DNA from: CAKRPJ01 sp934376955
Lineage (GTDB): Bacteria > Bacillota > Clostridia > Lachnospirales > Lachnospiraceae
Reading direction: 5' to 3'
DNA: 64,000 bases
Assembly: GCA_934376955.1 (NCBI GenBank)
Contig: CAKRPJ010000006.1
Location: 1-64,000 of the forward strand
Shown: positions 26,276-35,262 of the stretch, in pieces
Layout: each line of letters starts with the position of its first letter
How positions within the stretch are numbered: the stretch's first letter is position 1
Made by a program: the position numbers and the translations under genes
The notes under the pieces: model-generated
What the model saw: only the letters and a program-made list of their open reading frames with translations
Database searches by the model: none
What the model was told of the DNA's origin: nothing

Positions 26276-27073
26276 ATGGCAAAGATAGGTTTTATCGGAA
26301 TGGGCAATATGGGACAGGCGATCATGAAGGGGTTATTAAAGACCTTTGCACCGCAGGATATCCTGTTTTCTTCCGGTCATGAAGAAAAAATGAAAAAGAT
26401 CACAGAGGAGACAGGGGTTCCTCACGCTGCCTCCAACAAAGAGTGTGCAGAACAGTCTCAGTATCTCGTGCTGGCCGTAAAGCCGCAGATGCTGCCGAAG
26501 GTGTTTGCAGATATTAAGGATGTAGTAACGAAGGATCAGGTCATTATCTCTATTGCAGCCGGATACTCGATCGCAGATCTTGAGGAAGCCCTCGGCGGAA
26601 ACGTTCGTATCGTCCGCTCCATGCCGAATACTCCGGCTATGGTCGGGGAGGGAATGACCGGTGTTTGCTACGATCCGGCGATCTTCAGTGCTGAGGAGAA
26701 AAATATGGTCGAAGCCTTCTTTACCTCCTTCGGAAAGATGGAATTGGTGGATGAGAAGCTGATGGATGTTGTCGGAAGTGCCAGCGGATGTTCTCCGGCC
26801 TATGTCTATATGTTTATTGAAGCTATGGCAGACGGCTGTGTCAGAAACGGAATGCCGCGTCAGGCTGCATACCGTATGGTCTCTCAGGCAGTATTGGGAA
26901 GTGCAAAGATGGTGCTGGAAACAGGAAAACATCCGGGCGAGCTTAAGGACATGGTATGCTCTCCGGGAGGCACAACGATCGAAGGTCTGGCCGTTTTAGA
27001 GGATTGCAATTTCCGTGGGGCCATTATCAAGGCCTGCGATGCAAATTACCAGAAGAATAAGAAATTAAAATAG
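26276..27073 (+). CDS. proC: Pyrroline-5-carboxylate reductase
   Basis: A 265-residue NAD(P)H-dependent enzyme making L-proline from pyrroline-5-carboxylate. The Rossmann motif GFIGMGNMGQAIMKG is at residues 5-19; the family signature runs LKDMVCSPGGTTIEGL near residue 222, with the SMPNTPAMVGEGMT loop at about 118. Length is normal. AAGGAGGAAG precedes the ATG. It starts a run with nudF and the spoIIM-like gene, the same order as proI-nudF-spoIIM in Bacillus subtilis. Confidence 0.96.
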   Translation: MAKIGFIGMGNMGQAIMKGLLKTFAPQDILFSSGHEEKMKKITEETGVPHAASNKECAEQSQYLVLAVKPQMLPKVFADIKDVVTKDQVIISIAAGYSIADLEEALGGNVRIVRSMPNTPAMVGEGMTGVCYDPAIFSAEEKNMVEAFFTSFGKMELVDEKLMDVVGSASGCSPAYVYMFIEAMADGCVRNGMPRQAAYRMVSQAVLGSAKMVLETGKHPGELKDMVCSPGGTTIEGLAVLEDCNFRGAIIKACDANYQKNKKLK

Positions 27074-27088
27074 ACAGGAAGTAACAAT

Positions 27089-27625
27089 ATGGAAGCAACC
27101 ATTCGTTTAAACAGAGAGCTTGCGTATACAGGCGTGATCTTAAAAATATATCGGGATACCGTGGTGGCTAATGGAATCAGAGAAACGTATGATTTTATCC
27201 ATCATGACGGCGCGGCAGCAGTCCTCCCGGTGACAAAGGACGGAAAACTTATGCTGGTACGCCAGTACCGGAACGCGCTGGATCGGCCTACGCTGGAGCT
27301 CCCGGCAGGTAAGGTGGATGCCCCACAGGAGCCAAGGATCGAATGTGCCTACAGAGAGCTGGAGGAGGAGACCGGATTCCGCACAGAAAAGCTGGAGTAT
27401 CTGATGACATTGAATACGACAGTGGCTTTCTGCGACGAGGCCATCGATGTGTTTATTGCAAGAGATCTGATCCCTTCCAGACAGAAGCTGGATGCAGATG
27501 AGAGCATCGATGTCGAGGAGTGGGAGGTAAAAGATCTGCTGGAGCTGATCTACACAGGAAAAATGACAGACAGCAAGACCGTTGCCGCTATTTTAGCCTA
27601 TGCCCAGCGGGAGGGAATACGCTAG
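27089..27625 (+). CDS. nudF: NUDIX hydrolase, ADP-ribose pyrophosphatase type
   Basis: A 178-residue cytosolic hydrolase. The Nudix region reads GKVDAPQEPRIECAYRELEE followed by ETGF, preceded by the Pro and hydrophobics (LELPAGK) typical of ADP-ribose pyrophosphatases. The spacing between the first Gly and the first Glu is six rather than five residues, a small insertion; the catalytic REXXEE part is intact. It follows proC by 15 bp and precedes a spoIIM-like gene, the NudF context of Bacillus. Confidence 0.88.
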   Translation: MEATIRLNRELAYTGVILKIYRDTVVANGIRETYDFIHHDGAAAVLPVTKDGKLMLVRQYRNALDRPTLELPAGKVDAPQEPRIECAYRELEEETGFRTEKLEYLMTLNTTVAFCDEAIDVFIARDLIPSRQKLDADESIDVEEWEVKDLLELIYTGKMTDSKTVAAILAYAQREGIR

Positions 27626-27672
27626 TGCTTCCGTTCATATAATGAAGAAACGGAATCGGCAAGAGGCGCTGC

Positions 27673-28221
27673 ATGAAACAGTTCAGAAACAGAGAGGACA
27701 GCCTGAGATTCGGGCTGTCCCTTTTTTTGCTCATCGGATCTATAGCCGGAACGATATTCTGCAATCGAATGGATGAGGAGATGAAGGGAGAGCTCCTGAA
27801 CCTCGAACGAAGTATGATATCGACGTCCATCCTGCAGAGCTTAGATCTTGAGGAGCTTTTTTTCCGTGTGTTTTGGCGTCGGCTCCGTGAGATCGTTTTT
27901 CTTCTTCTTCTCTCAGCAACAAAGGCAGCATACTTCGGTTTTCTTATTGCCTCTGCTGTCCTTGGCTTTTTTGCTGCTGTTCTGGTGTCCTCCATGACGA
28001 TGCGGCGGGGGATTTTCGGGCTTTTTGAATTTCTGTCCTTTGTTTTTCCGCAGGCGGTGGTCTATCTTGGAGAATTTTATATACTGGCGTGGTGGATGCC
28101 GGTAAGAAGAAAGAGCTTTACATGGAGTCTGGCGGCACTTTTTTTATGCACAACAATAGTTGGAGCGTTGATGGAGAGCTTTCTGAATCCGTGGATCGTA
28201 GCATTGGTGGTCAACATGTAG
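27673..28221 (+). CDS. SpoIIM-like membrane protein
   Basis: A 182-residue protein with about five hydrophobic segments (residues 12-28, 72-110, 117-140, 150-170 and the end). Sequence resemblance to stage II sporulation protein M is modest, seen mainly as a SpoIIM-like layout, a Gly-rich third segment and a final hydrophobic helix. Position is the main evidence: nudF upstream and xerD downstream, as in Bacillus where spoIIM lies between them. SpoIIM anchors the SpoIID-SpoIIP-SpoIIM peptidoglycan machine during engulfment. There is no good ribosome site (GGCAAGAGG). Confidence 0.6.
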   Translation: MKQFRNREDSLRFGLSLFLLIGSIAGTIFCNRMDEEMKGELLNLERSMISTSILQSLDLEELFFRVFWRRLREIVFLLLLSATKAAYFGFLIASAVLGFFAAVLVSSMTMRRGIFGLFEFLSFVFPQAVVYLGEFYILAWWMPVRRKSFTWSLAALFLCTTIVGALMESFLNPWIVALVVNM

Positions 28222-28271
28222 TTTATCTCAGGCGATAAGTACCGGCAAATTTGTCTCAGTGGATATTATGT

Positions 28272-28300
28272 TTGATTTTACGGCAGTATGGGGATATAAT
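28272..28300 (+). promoter_or_regulatory. Predicted xerD promoter
   Basis: TTGATT at 28272-28277, 17 bp, TATAAT at 28295-28300. A CCACGC/GCGTGG hairpin at 28311-28336 lies in the short leader. Confidence 0.65.
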
Positions 28301-28368
28301 GGATAAAATACCACGCACATGTGGAAAAGCGTGGAAAAAGTTTCAGGAGGGGGATACAGTGGGGGGAA

Positions 28369-29235
28369 ATGAAAGACAGAATCAGAAAATTTATAGACTA
28401 TCTGGAAAGTGAAAAGCATGCGTCCGGTAATACACGGGTCTCGTATCAGAGAGATCTGCTCCTAATGGCAGATTTCCTCGAGGATTTAGGGATCCGGGAA
28501 ACGCAACGTGTGACAAAGACAGCTTTAAATTCGTTTATACAGAAATTAGAGAAGGACGGAAAGGCAGCTTCGACTATATCCAGAACGCTTGCATCCATGA
28601 AAGCCTTTTTCGGCTATGAATTTCGTATGGGACGGATAAAACGCGATCCGGCAGAAATGCTCCATGCACCTAAGATCGATCGAAAAGCTCCGGTCATCCT
28701 TTCTGTAGAGCAGGTGAAACGGCTTTTGGAGCAGCCGTCGGGAGCAACAGCCAGAGAAGTGCGCGACAAGGCCATGCTGGAGCTGCTCTGTGCAACGGGG
28801 ATCCGCGTATCCGAGCTGATACAGCTGAAGCTGGAGGACATCAACTTACCTATCGGATTTATCCGATGTCGGGATGAACGTAAAGAACGGACGATCCCCT
28901 TTGGCCGTCCGGTTGCAGAGGCTCTTGAGAATTATCTGCAGGAGGCCAGGGGAGAGTTATTAAAAGAAAAGGAATCCTCATGGCTGTTTGTCAACTGCAG
29001 CGGAGCTTCCATGAGCCGGCAGGGCTTTTGGAAAAATCTGAAATATTATGGGGAGAAGGCCGGGATCGAAGAAGATATTACCCCATATACGCTCCGCCAT
29101 TCCTTTGCGGCACATCTGATCGGCAGCGGAGCGGATATGAAGGCAGTTCAGGCCATGATGGGACATTCCGACTTTGCCTCTACGCATGTATATGCCGCAT
29201 ACGCAGAGGGCGGGAATGGCAGAACCTTAAAGTGA
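28369..29235 (+). CDS. xerD: Site-specific tyrosine recombinase XerD
   Basis: A 288-residue recombinase resolving chromosome dimers at dif. The N-terminal SAM-like domain spans about 1-90 (IDYLESEKHASGNT, SYQRDL). The catalytic residues are visible: Arg in ATGIRVSEL, HxxR in TLRHSFAAHL, His in MMGHSDFAS and the nucleophile Tyr in THVYAAYA. The ATG at 28369 begins homology; an upstream GTG at 28321 in the same frame extends into the leader hairpin. The Shine-Dalgarno AGGAGG at 28345 is 18 nt away, with GGGGGG closer, so initiation may be weak. A dif site is not recognisable here. Confidence 0.92.
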   Translation: MKDRIRKFIDYLESEKHASGNTRVSYQRDLLLMADFLEDLGIRETQRVTKTALNSFIQKLEKDGKAASTISRTLASMKAFFGYEFRMGRIKRDPAEMLHAPKIDRKAPVILSVEQVKRLLEQPSGATAREVRDKAMLELLCATGIRVSELIQLKLEDINLPIGFIRCRDERKERTIPFGRPVAEALENYLQEARGELLKEKESSWLFVNCSGASMSRQGFWKNLKYYGEKAGIEEDITPYTLRHSFAAHLIGSGADMKAVQAMMGHSDFASTHVYAAYAEGGNGRTLK

Positions 29236-29260
29236 CAGGATTTTAACCGAAGCTTGACGG

Positions 29261-30676
29261 TTAAACATCGGGGGACAGGATGCTTCTGGTAATATGGAGC
29301 CACCGTCCCCTCATCAGACGGATCAGGAACACGATGCCGCGGAAGCACAGCTCAGCAGTCATGGCACCCCATACACCGAGTATGCCGTAGGAGCGGGCGA
29401 AAAGCAAAACAGCGAGAACGCGGACGCCCCACATGCTGCAGAGGTTGAGAATGAATGGGCCCTTGCTGTCGCCTGCGCCGCGGAGGGCTCCGATCACAAC
29501 GATGCTGACGGCAAATAATGGTTCGGAAAATGCAACGATCCTCAGCGCTTTGGCACTGAGAGCGGCCACCTCCGGATCAGAGGTCAAAAGCCCGGTGAGC
29601 TGCGGAGCAAAGAGGAACATGAAGGCTCCCATTCCTGTTACCAGAAGAAAGCCTAAGAAGGTGGTTCCGCAGGCAAAGCGCTTTGCCATATCGCTCCTTT
29701 CGGCTCCGATGCTTTGTCCGACAAGGGCGGTGGCAGCTGCTGCAACTCCATAGGCAGGGAGATAGCAGATGCTTTCCGTCTGGACGGCAACATAGTTTGT
29801 TGCCATGGCGGTAGTTCCCATCTCTGCGATCACAGCAGTCATAACGATCTGCGCGACGGAGAGAGTGATACGCTCTAAGGCAGTCGGCGTTGCAATACGC
29901 ATTGTTGCAGACATACAAGGCTTTGTGAATTTCCAGGCCGCCTGTCCCGTGAGACAGAGGGGGCCTTTTTTCTTTGCCAGAGCAAGAAGGAGAGAAAGAC
30001 CGACGCACATCTGGGCAAGTCCGGTGCCCAGAGCGGCTCCGGCAACACCCAGGCCGGCGCCCCAGACAGTGATGCCGCCGATCTGGCGTGTCGGATAAAT
30101 CAGGACGAAATTAAAGATCACATCGAGGATACACATTCCCACATTCATGCAGCTTGGCAGCACCACGTTTCCACTGCAGCGCAGAATGCTGGAGTAGATG
30201 GCAGAAGCCATACTGAAGGGAAGGAAAAGACCGACGATCTTGAAATATTCGGAAGCAGCGGGACGGATCTCCATATCCGCACCGAGAAGGGTGGGAAGAT
30301 ACCGGCTTAAGATCATAGTGATAACGGACAGGGCCATGCCGAACAGGGCGTTAAAGAGGATGGCCTGACAGAGAACGCTTCTTCCGTCCTTTTCACGGCC
30401 AGCCCCAAGATACTGGGCGACCTGAACGGAAAAGCCGATGGCAACGGCATTCGTGATCCCGTTGAGAAGCCAGATGGAGCTGGAGACCACGCCGATGGCC
30501 GCCGTGGCGGCCTGACCGAGGCTGCCGACCATGGCCGTATCGATATAGCTCATCATTGTCATTACCAGCTGCTCAAGAATCGCAGGAATGGAGAGGGCAA
30601 TGATCAGCTGTATCTGGTTTTTCAAAGAAATACGGGAGCCATTTCTCATGGCTTCACTCATTTGTATCATATTCAT
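29261..30676 (-). CDS. MATE-family multidrug/cation efflux transporter
   Basis: A 471-residue membrane protein with about 12 hydrophobic helices in two homologous halves. The N-terminal half has IPAILEQLVMTMMSYIDTAMVG and the family Gln/Pro pattern; the loop AQYLGAGREKDGRS is typical of the NorM/DinF fold. It exports organic cations or drugs in exchange for Na+ or H+. GGAGGATT precedes the ATG at 30676. A consensus-like minus-strand promoter is at 30718-30747, divergent from pth. Specificity cannot be read. Confidence 0.92.
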   Translation of the reverse strand: MNMIQMSEAMRNGSRISLKNQIQLIIALSIPAILEQLVMTMMSYIDTAMVGSLGQAATAAIGVVSSSIWLLNGITNAVAIGFSVQVAQYLGAGREKDGRSVLCQAILFNALFGMALSVITMILSRYLPTLLGADMEIRPAASEYFKIVGLFLPFSMASAIYSSILRCSGNVVLPSCMNVGMCILDVIFNFVLIYPTRQIGGITVWGAGLGVAGAALGTGLAQMCVGLSLLLALAKKKGPLCLTGQAAWKFTKPCMSATMRIATPTALERITLSVAQIVMTAVIAEMGTTAMATNYVAVQTESICYLPAYGVAAAATALVGQSIGAERSDMAKRFACGTTFLGFLLVTGMGAFMFLFAPQLTGLLTSDPEVAALSAKALRIVAFSEPLFAVSIVVIGALRGAGDSKGPFILNLCSMWGVRVLAVLLFARSYGILGVWGAMTAELCFRGIVFLIRLMRGRWLHITRSILSPDV

Positions 30677-30717
30677 AGTTCGTAATCCTCCCTGGGCGGC
30701 GACAAGCCGCTAGATCG

Positions 30718-30747
30718 ATTATAGCACGATCCGGGGCATTTTATCAA
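30718..30747 (-). promoter_or_regulatory. Predicted promoter of the MATE gene
   Basis: On the minus strand TTGATA (30747-30742), 18 bp, TATAAT (30723-30718). Confidence 0.65.
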
Positions 30748-30764
30748 CGTATGAAAAAAGCTAC

Positions 30765-30793
30765 TTGTAAGGAAAATACAAAACTGATAGAAT
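30765..30793 (+). promoter_or_regulatory. Predicted pth-mfd promoter
   Basis: TTGTAA at 30765-30770, 17 bp, TAGAAT at 30788-30793; 40 nt before the pth start. Confidence 0.55.
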
Positions 30794-30832
30794 AAAAAAA
30801 CATGTATAAGATAAAAGGAGAAAAAGCAGAAT

Positions 30833-31411
30833 ATGTTTATAATAGCAGGCCTGGGAAATCCGGGAAAAGAATATGAAAATACAAGACATAACGCAGGCTT
30901 TATGGTAATGGATGCACTGGCAGATAAGCTGGGAGCCGATATTTCCGAAAAAAAGCATAAGGCCCTGTGCGGAAAAGCGGTAATCGGCGGCGAAAAGGTG
31001 ATCCTGATGAAGCCCCAGACCTATATGAATTCCAGCGGAGAGGCTTTAAGAGCCGCCTCCGACTATTATAAAGTCGATCCCGAAAATGTACTGGTGATCT
31101 ACGATGATATCAGTCTTGCACCGGGACAGCTCAGAGTCCGGGCAAAAGGCAGTGCAGGCGGACATAACGGCATCAAGAGCATTATCGCACATCTCGGAAC
31201 GCAGGAGTTTCCGAGAGTCCGTGTCGGGGTAGGAGAGAAGCCGCCGAGGATGGATCTGGCCGATTATGTTTTAGGCCACTTTTCTCAGGAGGAGAAAAAG
31301 ATCATGGAGAGTGCGGTAAAGGAGGCTGCTGAGGCAGTGATCGAAGCAGTGACAGAAGGGATCGAGCATGCCATGAATGACCATAACCGGAAAAAGGACG
31401 GTCAGGCATAG
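30833..31411 (+). CDS. pth: Peptidyl-tRNA hydrolase
   Basis: A 192-residue enzyme freeing tRNA from dropped-off peptidyl-tRNA. Conserved elements: AGLGNPGKEYENTRHNAGF (residues 4-22) with catalytic His near 20, KPQTYMNSSG near 62, YDDISLAPGQLRVR near 90 with the catalytic Asp, and GGHNGIKSI near 112. Length is standard. It is followed after 36 bp by mfd, as in Bacillus. Confidence 0.97.
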   Translation: MFIIAGLGNPGKEYENTRHNAGFMVMDALADKLGADISEKKHKALCGKAVIGGEKVILMKPQTYMNSSGEALRAASDYYKVDPENVLVIYDDISLAPGQLRVRAKGSAGGHNGIKSIIAHLGTQEFPRVRVGVGEKPPRMDLADYVLGHFSQEEKKIMESAVKEAAEAVIEAVTEGIEHAMNDHNRKKDGQA

Positions 31412-31447
31412 ACGTTTTCCGAAAACGGATAACAGGGGAGAGAAGAT

Positions 31448-34400
31448 ATGGGAGAGGTATTTGCAAATCCGCTGGTGGAGCTGGCGGAATTTTCCGATAT
31501 GAAGCGGGCTCTCGATCAGGGGAAAGGCCCTGTTCAGATCTGCGGCGTTACGGATTCCCAGAAGGTTCATACGGCCTATGAGCTTTCACGGGATAAGGCA
31601 TGGAGACTCGTAGTTACCTACGATGATACCAGAGCAAGGGAGATCTACGATGATCTCTGCTATTTTGAAAAGAATACATGGCTTTACCCGGCAAGAGATC
31701 TTCTGTTCTACAATTCCGATATACATGGAAATCTTCTGACGCGCCAGAGGATGCAGGTGTTCCGGCATCTTCTTGAGGATGAGGGCGGCGTGGTAGTGAC
31801 CACAGTGGACGGACTGATGGATCATCTTCTCCCGCTGGATGAATTAAAGAGCCGATGTCTTTTTATAGAAGCCGGAAATATCTTAGATATGGACCGGATC
31901 AAAGAAGAATTGCGTGACATGGGATATGAGCGCACCGGGCAGGTGGACGGAATGGGCCAGTTTTCTGTCCGCGGAGGGATCCTTGATGTGTTTCCTCTGA
32001 CGGAGGAGCTTCCGGTTCGGATCGAGCTTTGGGGTGATGAGGTGGATTCGATCCGCTCCTTTGATCCGGAAAGCCAGAGATCCGTGGCTCAGATGGAAAC
32101 TGTCCTTTTATACCCGGCGGCCGAGCTGGCCGTCAGCAAAGAACGCATCACAGATGGTATTGTAAAGATTGAAAAAGATGCAAAAAAGCAGGAAAAGCTG
32201 TTTCGCGAGCAGCAAAAAGCGGAGGAAGCCCACAGGATACATCAGATCGTCAAGGAGCTTTGCGAGGGCTTACAGGAAGGCGTTGAGGTTTCGGGGCTGG
32301 ATGGATATATCCGATATTTCTGCGACAAAACCGTTTCCTTTCTGGATTATATGAAGGAGAAAGGGGCGGCGGTCATCTTAGATGAGCCGCAGCGTCTGAA
32401 GGAAAAGTCGGAGACTGTGGAGGCAGAGTTCAGGGAGAGTATGGAGCATCGTCTCGAAAAGGGATATCTGCTTCCGGGACAGGCAGACCTTCTGTTTTCG
32501 GCGAGAGCCGTTCTCGCGGCAGTACAGCTTCCGGAAGCTGTGTTTATGACGGGACTGGATCAGCGTCTTCCCGGGATGACGGTAAAGAACAAATACAGCA
32601 TCACCGGAAAAAATGTAAATTCCTATCAGAACAGCTTTGAGATCCTCATTAAGGATCTTAGCCGCTGGAAAAAAGAAGGCTACCGGGTCGTGCTTCTCTC
32701 TGCGTCGCGGACAAGAGCCAGCAGACTGGCGGGAGATCTGAGGGAATATGACCTTCGCGCCTTCTGCCCGGATGATGCCGGAAGAACGGTGGCTCCCGGC
32801 GAGATCCTTGTGACCTACGGAAAGCTTCATAAGGGCTTTGAATACCCTCTGATCAAGTTTGTGGTGATCACTGAGGGGGACATGTTCGGAAATGAACGGC
32901 AGCGGAAAAAGAGAAAAAAATATAATTACGAAGGAAAGAAGATCAGCAGCTTTTCGGAGCTGTCAGTCGGAGATTATGTAGTCCATGAAAGCCATGGTCT
33001 CGGTGTCTACCGCGGCATTGAAAAGATCGAGCAGGATCATATCATCAAGGACTATATTAAGGTCGAGTATGCGGATGGCGGAAACCTCTATCTGCCGGCC
33101 ACAAGACTGGAGGGCATCCAGAAATATGCAGGCTCGGATGCCAAGGTTCCGAAGCTTAACCGGCTTGGCGGTGCAGAATGGGGAAAGACAAAGACAAAGG
33201 TACGCACAGCCGTAAAGGAGATCGCAAAGGAGCTTGTGGAGCTTTATGCCGCCAGACAGGATGCAGAGGGCTTTCAGTACGGGGAAGATACCGTGTGGCA
33301 GAAGGAATTTGAGGAGATGTTTCCGTATGAGGAAACGGACGATCAGATGACAGCCATTGAAGATACGAAAAAGGATATGGAGAGCAGGCGGATCATGGAT
33401 CGTCTGATCTGCGGCGATGTGGGATACGGAAAGACAGAGATCGCACTCCGCGCAGCCTTCAAGGCGGTTCAGGAGGGAAAGCAGGTGGCCTATCTGGTGC
33501 CGACTACGATATTGGCCCAGCAGCATTACAATACCTTCGTACAGAGAATGAAGGATTTTCCGGTCCGTGTCGATATGATGTCCAGATTCTGTTCACCGGG
33601 ACAGGTCAAAAAAACGCTGGAGGGCCTTAAGAAGGGCTTTGTGGATATTGTGATCGGAACCCATAGGATCCTGTCTAAGGATGTTCAGTTTAAGGATCTG
33701 GGACTTCTCATCATTGACGAGGAGCAGAGATTCGGAGTTACCCATAAGGAAAAGATCAAGCAGTTAAAGCAGAACGTGGACGTACTGACACTTACGGCGA
33801 CTCCGATCCCCAGAACGCTCCACATGAGCCTGATCGGCATCCGCGACATGAGTGTGCTGGAGGAGCCTCCGGTCGACCGTGTCCCGATCCAGACCTATGT
33901 AATGGAATATAATGATGAGATGGTGCGTGAGGCGATCCATAGGGAACTGGCTCGGGGCGGACAGGTATATTATGTATACAATCGCGTGAACAACATTGAT
34001 GAGATCGCGTCCCATGTAGCGTCACTTGTGCCGGAGGCTCAGGTGGCATTTGCCCACGGTCAGATGAATGAGCGTCAGCTGGAGCGGATCATGCTGGACT
34101 TTATTAACGGTGATATCGATGTCCTTGTATCCACAACGATCATCGAAACGGGACTGGATATTCCCAATGCGAATACCATGATCATCCATGATGCAGACCG
34201 CCTCGGTCTGTCCCAGCTTTATCAGATCCGGGGACGGATCGGACGCTCCAACCGCACATCCTTTGCATTTTTAATGTATAAGAGAGATAAGATGCTAAAG
34301 GAGGAGGCAGAAAAGCGGCTTCAGGCGATCCGTGAGTTTACGGAGCTTGGCTCCGGAATCAAGATCGCCATGCGGGATCTTGAGCTGCGTGGCGCCGGGA

Positions 34401-34990
34401 ATATCCTTGGGGCAGAGCAGCATGGCCACATGGAGGCGGTGGGGTATGATCTTTACTGCAAGATGTTAAATGAGGCTGTGCTGGCACTCAAGGGAGAACG
34501 TCCGGAGGAGGAGCAGTTTGAAACTGTGGTGGACTGCGATATCGACGCATTTATCCCTGATGGTTATATCAAGAATGAATATCTGAAGCTGGATGTCTAT
34601 AAGCGGATCTCTGCGATCGAGACGGATGAGGAGTATATGGATATGCAGGATGAGCTGATCGACCGATTCGGCGACATTCCCAATTCCGTGGACAATCTGC
34701 TGCGGATCGCTGAGTTGAAGGCAATGGCCCACCGGGCTTATGTTACGGAGGTAAATATCAACCGGCAGGAGCTGCGGCTGGAGCTTTATCCGAAGGCAAA
34801 GCTGGACGTTGCGGGGATCCCGGGCCTGATCGCAGAGTACAAAAATGCCTTAAGGTTTGTTCAGGGTGAGAAGCCCATGATGTTCTATCAGGACAGAAAA
34901 CGAAAAAATAAAGACTGTATGCCCATGCTGGAGACGACAAAGGAGCTTCTTCTTAAGCTATCCGGTCTGGCAGCGGAAATCCGCTCTTGA
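31448..34990 (+). CDS. mfd: Transcription-repair coupling factor Mfd
   Basis: A 1180-residue DNA translocase that removes stalled RNA polymerase and recruits UvrA. The UvrB-homology module is N-terminal (GQVDGMGQFSVRGGILDVFP), then the RNA-polymerase-interacting domain (GDYVVHESHGLGVYRGIE), then RecG-like helicase motifs: Walker A GDVGYGKTE, DEEQRFG as motif II, TATPIPRTL as motif III and RIGRSNRTSFAF near motif VI. A TRCF domain ends the chain. Length is normal. ATG at 31448 has GGGGAGAG upstream. Confidence 0.98.
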   Translation: MGEVFANPLVELAEFSDMKRALDQGKGPVQICGVTDSQKVHTAYELSRDKAWRLVVTYDDTRAREIYDDLCYFEKNTWLYPARDLLFYNSDIHGNLLTRQRMQVFRHLLEDEGGVVVTTVDGLMDHLLPLDELKSRCLFIEAGNILDMDRIKEELRDMGYERTGQVDGMGQFSVRGGILDVFPLTEELPVRIELWGDEVDSIRSFDPESQRSVAQMETVLLYPAAELAVSKERITDGIVKIEKDAKKQEKLFREQQKAEEAHRIHQIVKELCEGLQEGVEVSGLDGYIRYFCDKTVSFLDYMKEKGAAVILDEPQRLKEKSETVEAEFRESMEHRLEKGYLLPGQADLLFSARAVLAAVQLPEAVFMTGLDQRLPGMTVKNKYSITGKNVNSYQNSFEILIKDLSRWKKEGYRVVLLSASRTRASRLAGDLREYDLRAFCPDDAGRTVAPGEILVTYGKLHKGFEYPLIKFVVITEGDMFGNERQRKKRKKYNYEGKKISSFSELSVGDYVVHESHGLGVYRGIEKIEQDHIIKDYIKVEYADGGNLYLPATRLEGIQKYAGSDAKVPKLNRLGGAEWGKTKTKVRTAVKEIAKELVELYAARQDAEGFQYGEDTVWQKEFEEMFPYEETDDQMTAIEDTKKDMESRRIMDRLICGDVGYGKTEIALRAAFKAVQEGKQVAYLVPTTILAQQHYNTFVQRMKDFPVRVDMMSRFCSPGQVKKTLEGLKKGFVDIVIGTHRILSKDVQFKDLGLLIIDEEQRFGVTHKEKIKQLKQNVDVLTLTATPIPRTLHMSLIGIRDMSVLEEPPVDRVPIQTYVMEYNDEMVREAIHRELARGGQVYYVYNRVNNIDEIASHVASLVPEAQVAFAHGQMNERQLERIMLDFINGDIDVLVSTTIIETGLDIPNANTMIIHDADRLGLSQLYQIRGRIGRSNRTSFAFLMYKRDKMLKEEAEKRLQAIREFTELGSGIKIAMRDLELRGAGNILGAEQHGHMEAVGYDLYCKMLNEAVLALKGERPEEEQFETVVDCDIDAFIPDGYIKNEYLKLDVYKRISAIETDEEYMDMQDELIDRFGDIPNSVDNLLRIAELKAMAHRAYVTEVNINRQELRLELYPKAKLDVAGIPGLIAEYKNALRFVQGEKPMMFYQDRKRKNKDCMPMLETTKELLLKLSGLAAEIRS

Positions 34991-35015
34991 CAAAGGCGGA
35001 AAATGTCCATATAAT
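34987..35015 (+). promoter_or_regulatory. Consensus promoter at the mfd stop codon
   Basis: TTGACA (34987-34992), 17 bp and TATAAT (35010-35015) are a perfect sigma-A match, overlapping the mfd stop. The start site would be near 35022, only about 22 nt before the next terminator stem. Confidence 0.8.
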
Positions 35016-35043
35016 TTGCCTTATTAGGTCATATAACGGGATT

Positions 35044-35079
35044 ATGCCCTGTCCTGTAAAACGGGACGGGGCATTTTTT
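35044..35079 (+). terminator. Terminator between mfd and tyrS
   Basis: ATGCCCTGTCC (35044-35054) pairs with GGGACGGGGCAT (35063-35074) with a G.T pair and one bulge, then six T residues. It ends mfd transcripts and would also end transcripts from the promoter at 34987. Confidence 0.9.
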
Positions 35080-35080
35080 A

Positions 35081-35157
35081 ACCGAATCAAGTAAGTCCCC
35101 TGTTTCAATTGCGAAAAGCAATAAGCAGTGGGTGGGGACTTGCTTGTATCAGGAGGA
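35081..35157 (-). repeat. 77-bp palindromic repeat, copy 2 (inverted)
   Basis: The reverse complement matches bases 1-77 at 76 of 77 positions. The left end shares ATTTTTTAACCGAATC with the flank of copy 3, so the repeat unit may be a little longer. It sits in the tyrS leader, directly after the mfd terminator. Confidence 0.9.
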
Positions 35158-35262
35158 GTGCAAGCTCCTTCTGATAAACTGCGGAGCAGTTATTCGGTTA
35201 TGAGCAAGTAGCGGAGCGGATTGCGAATATCCGCTTGACAGGAAACAAAAAGGAGAAAAAGA

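Noticed and set aside
35158..35262. T-box riboswitch upstream of tyrS
   Set aside because: No specifier loop or T-box antiterminator consensus could be found; only short hairpins and the repeat.
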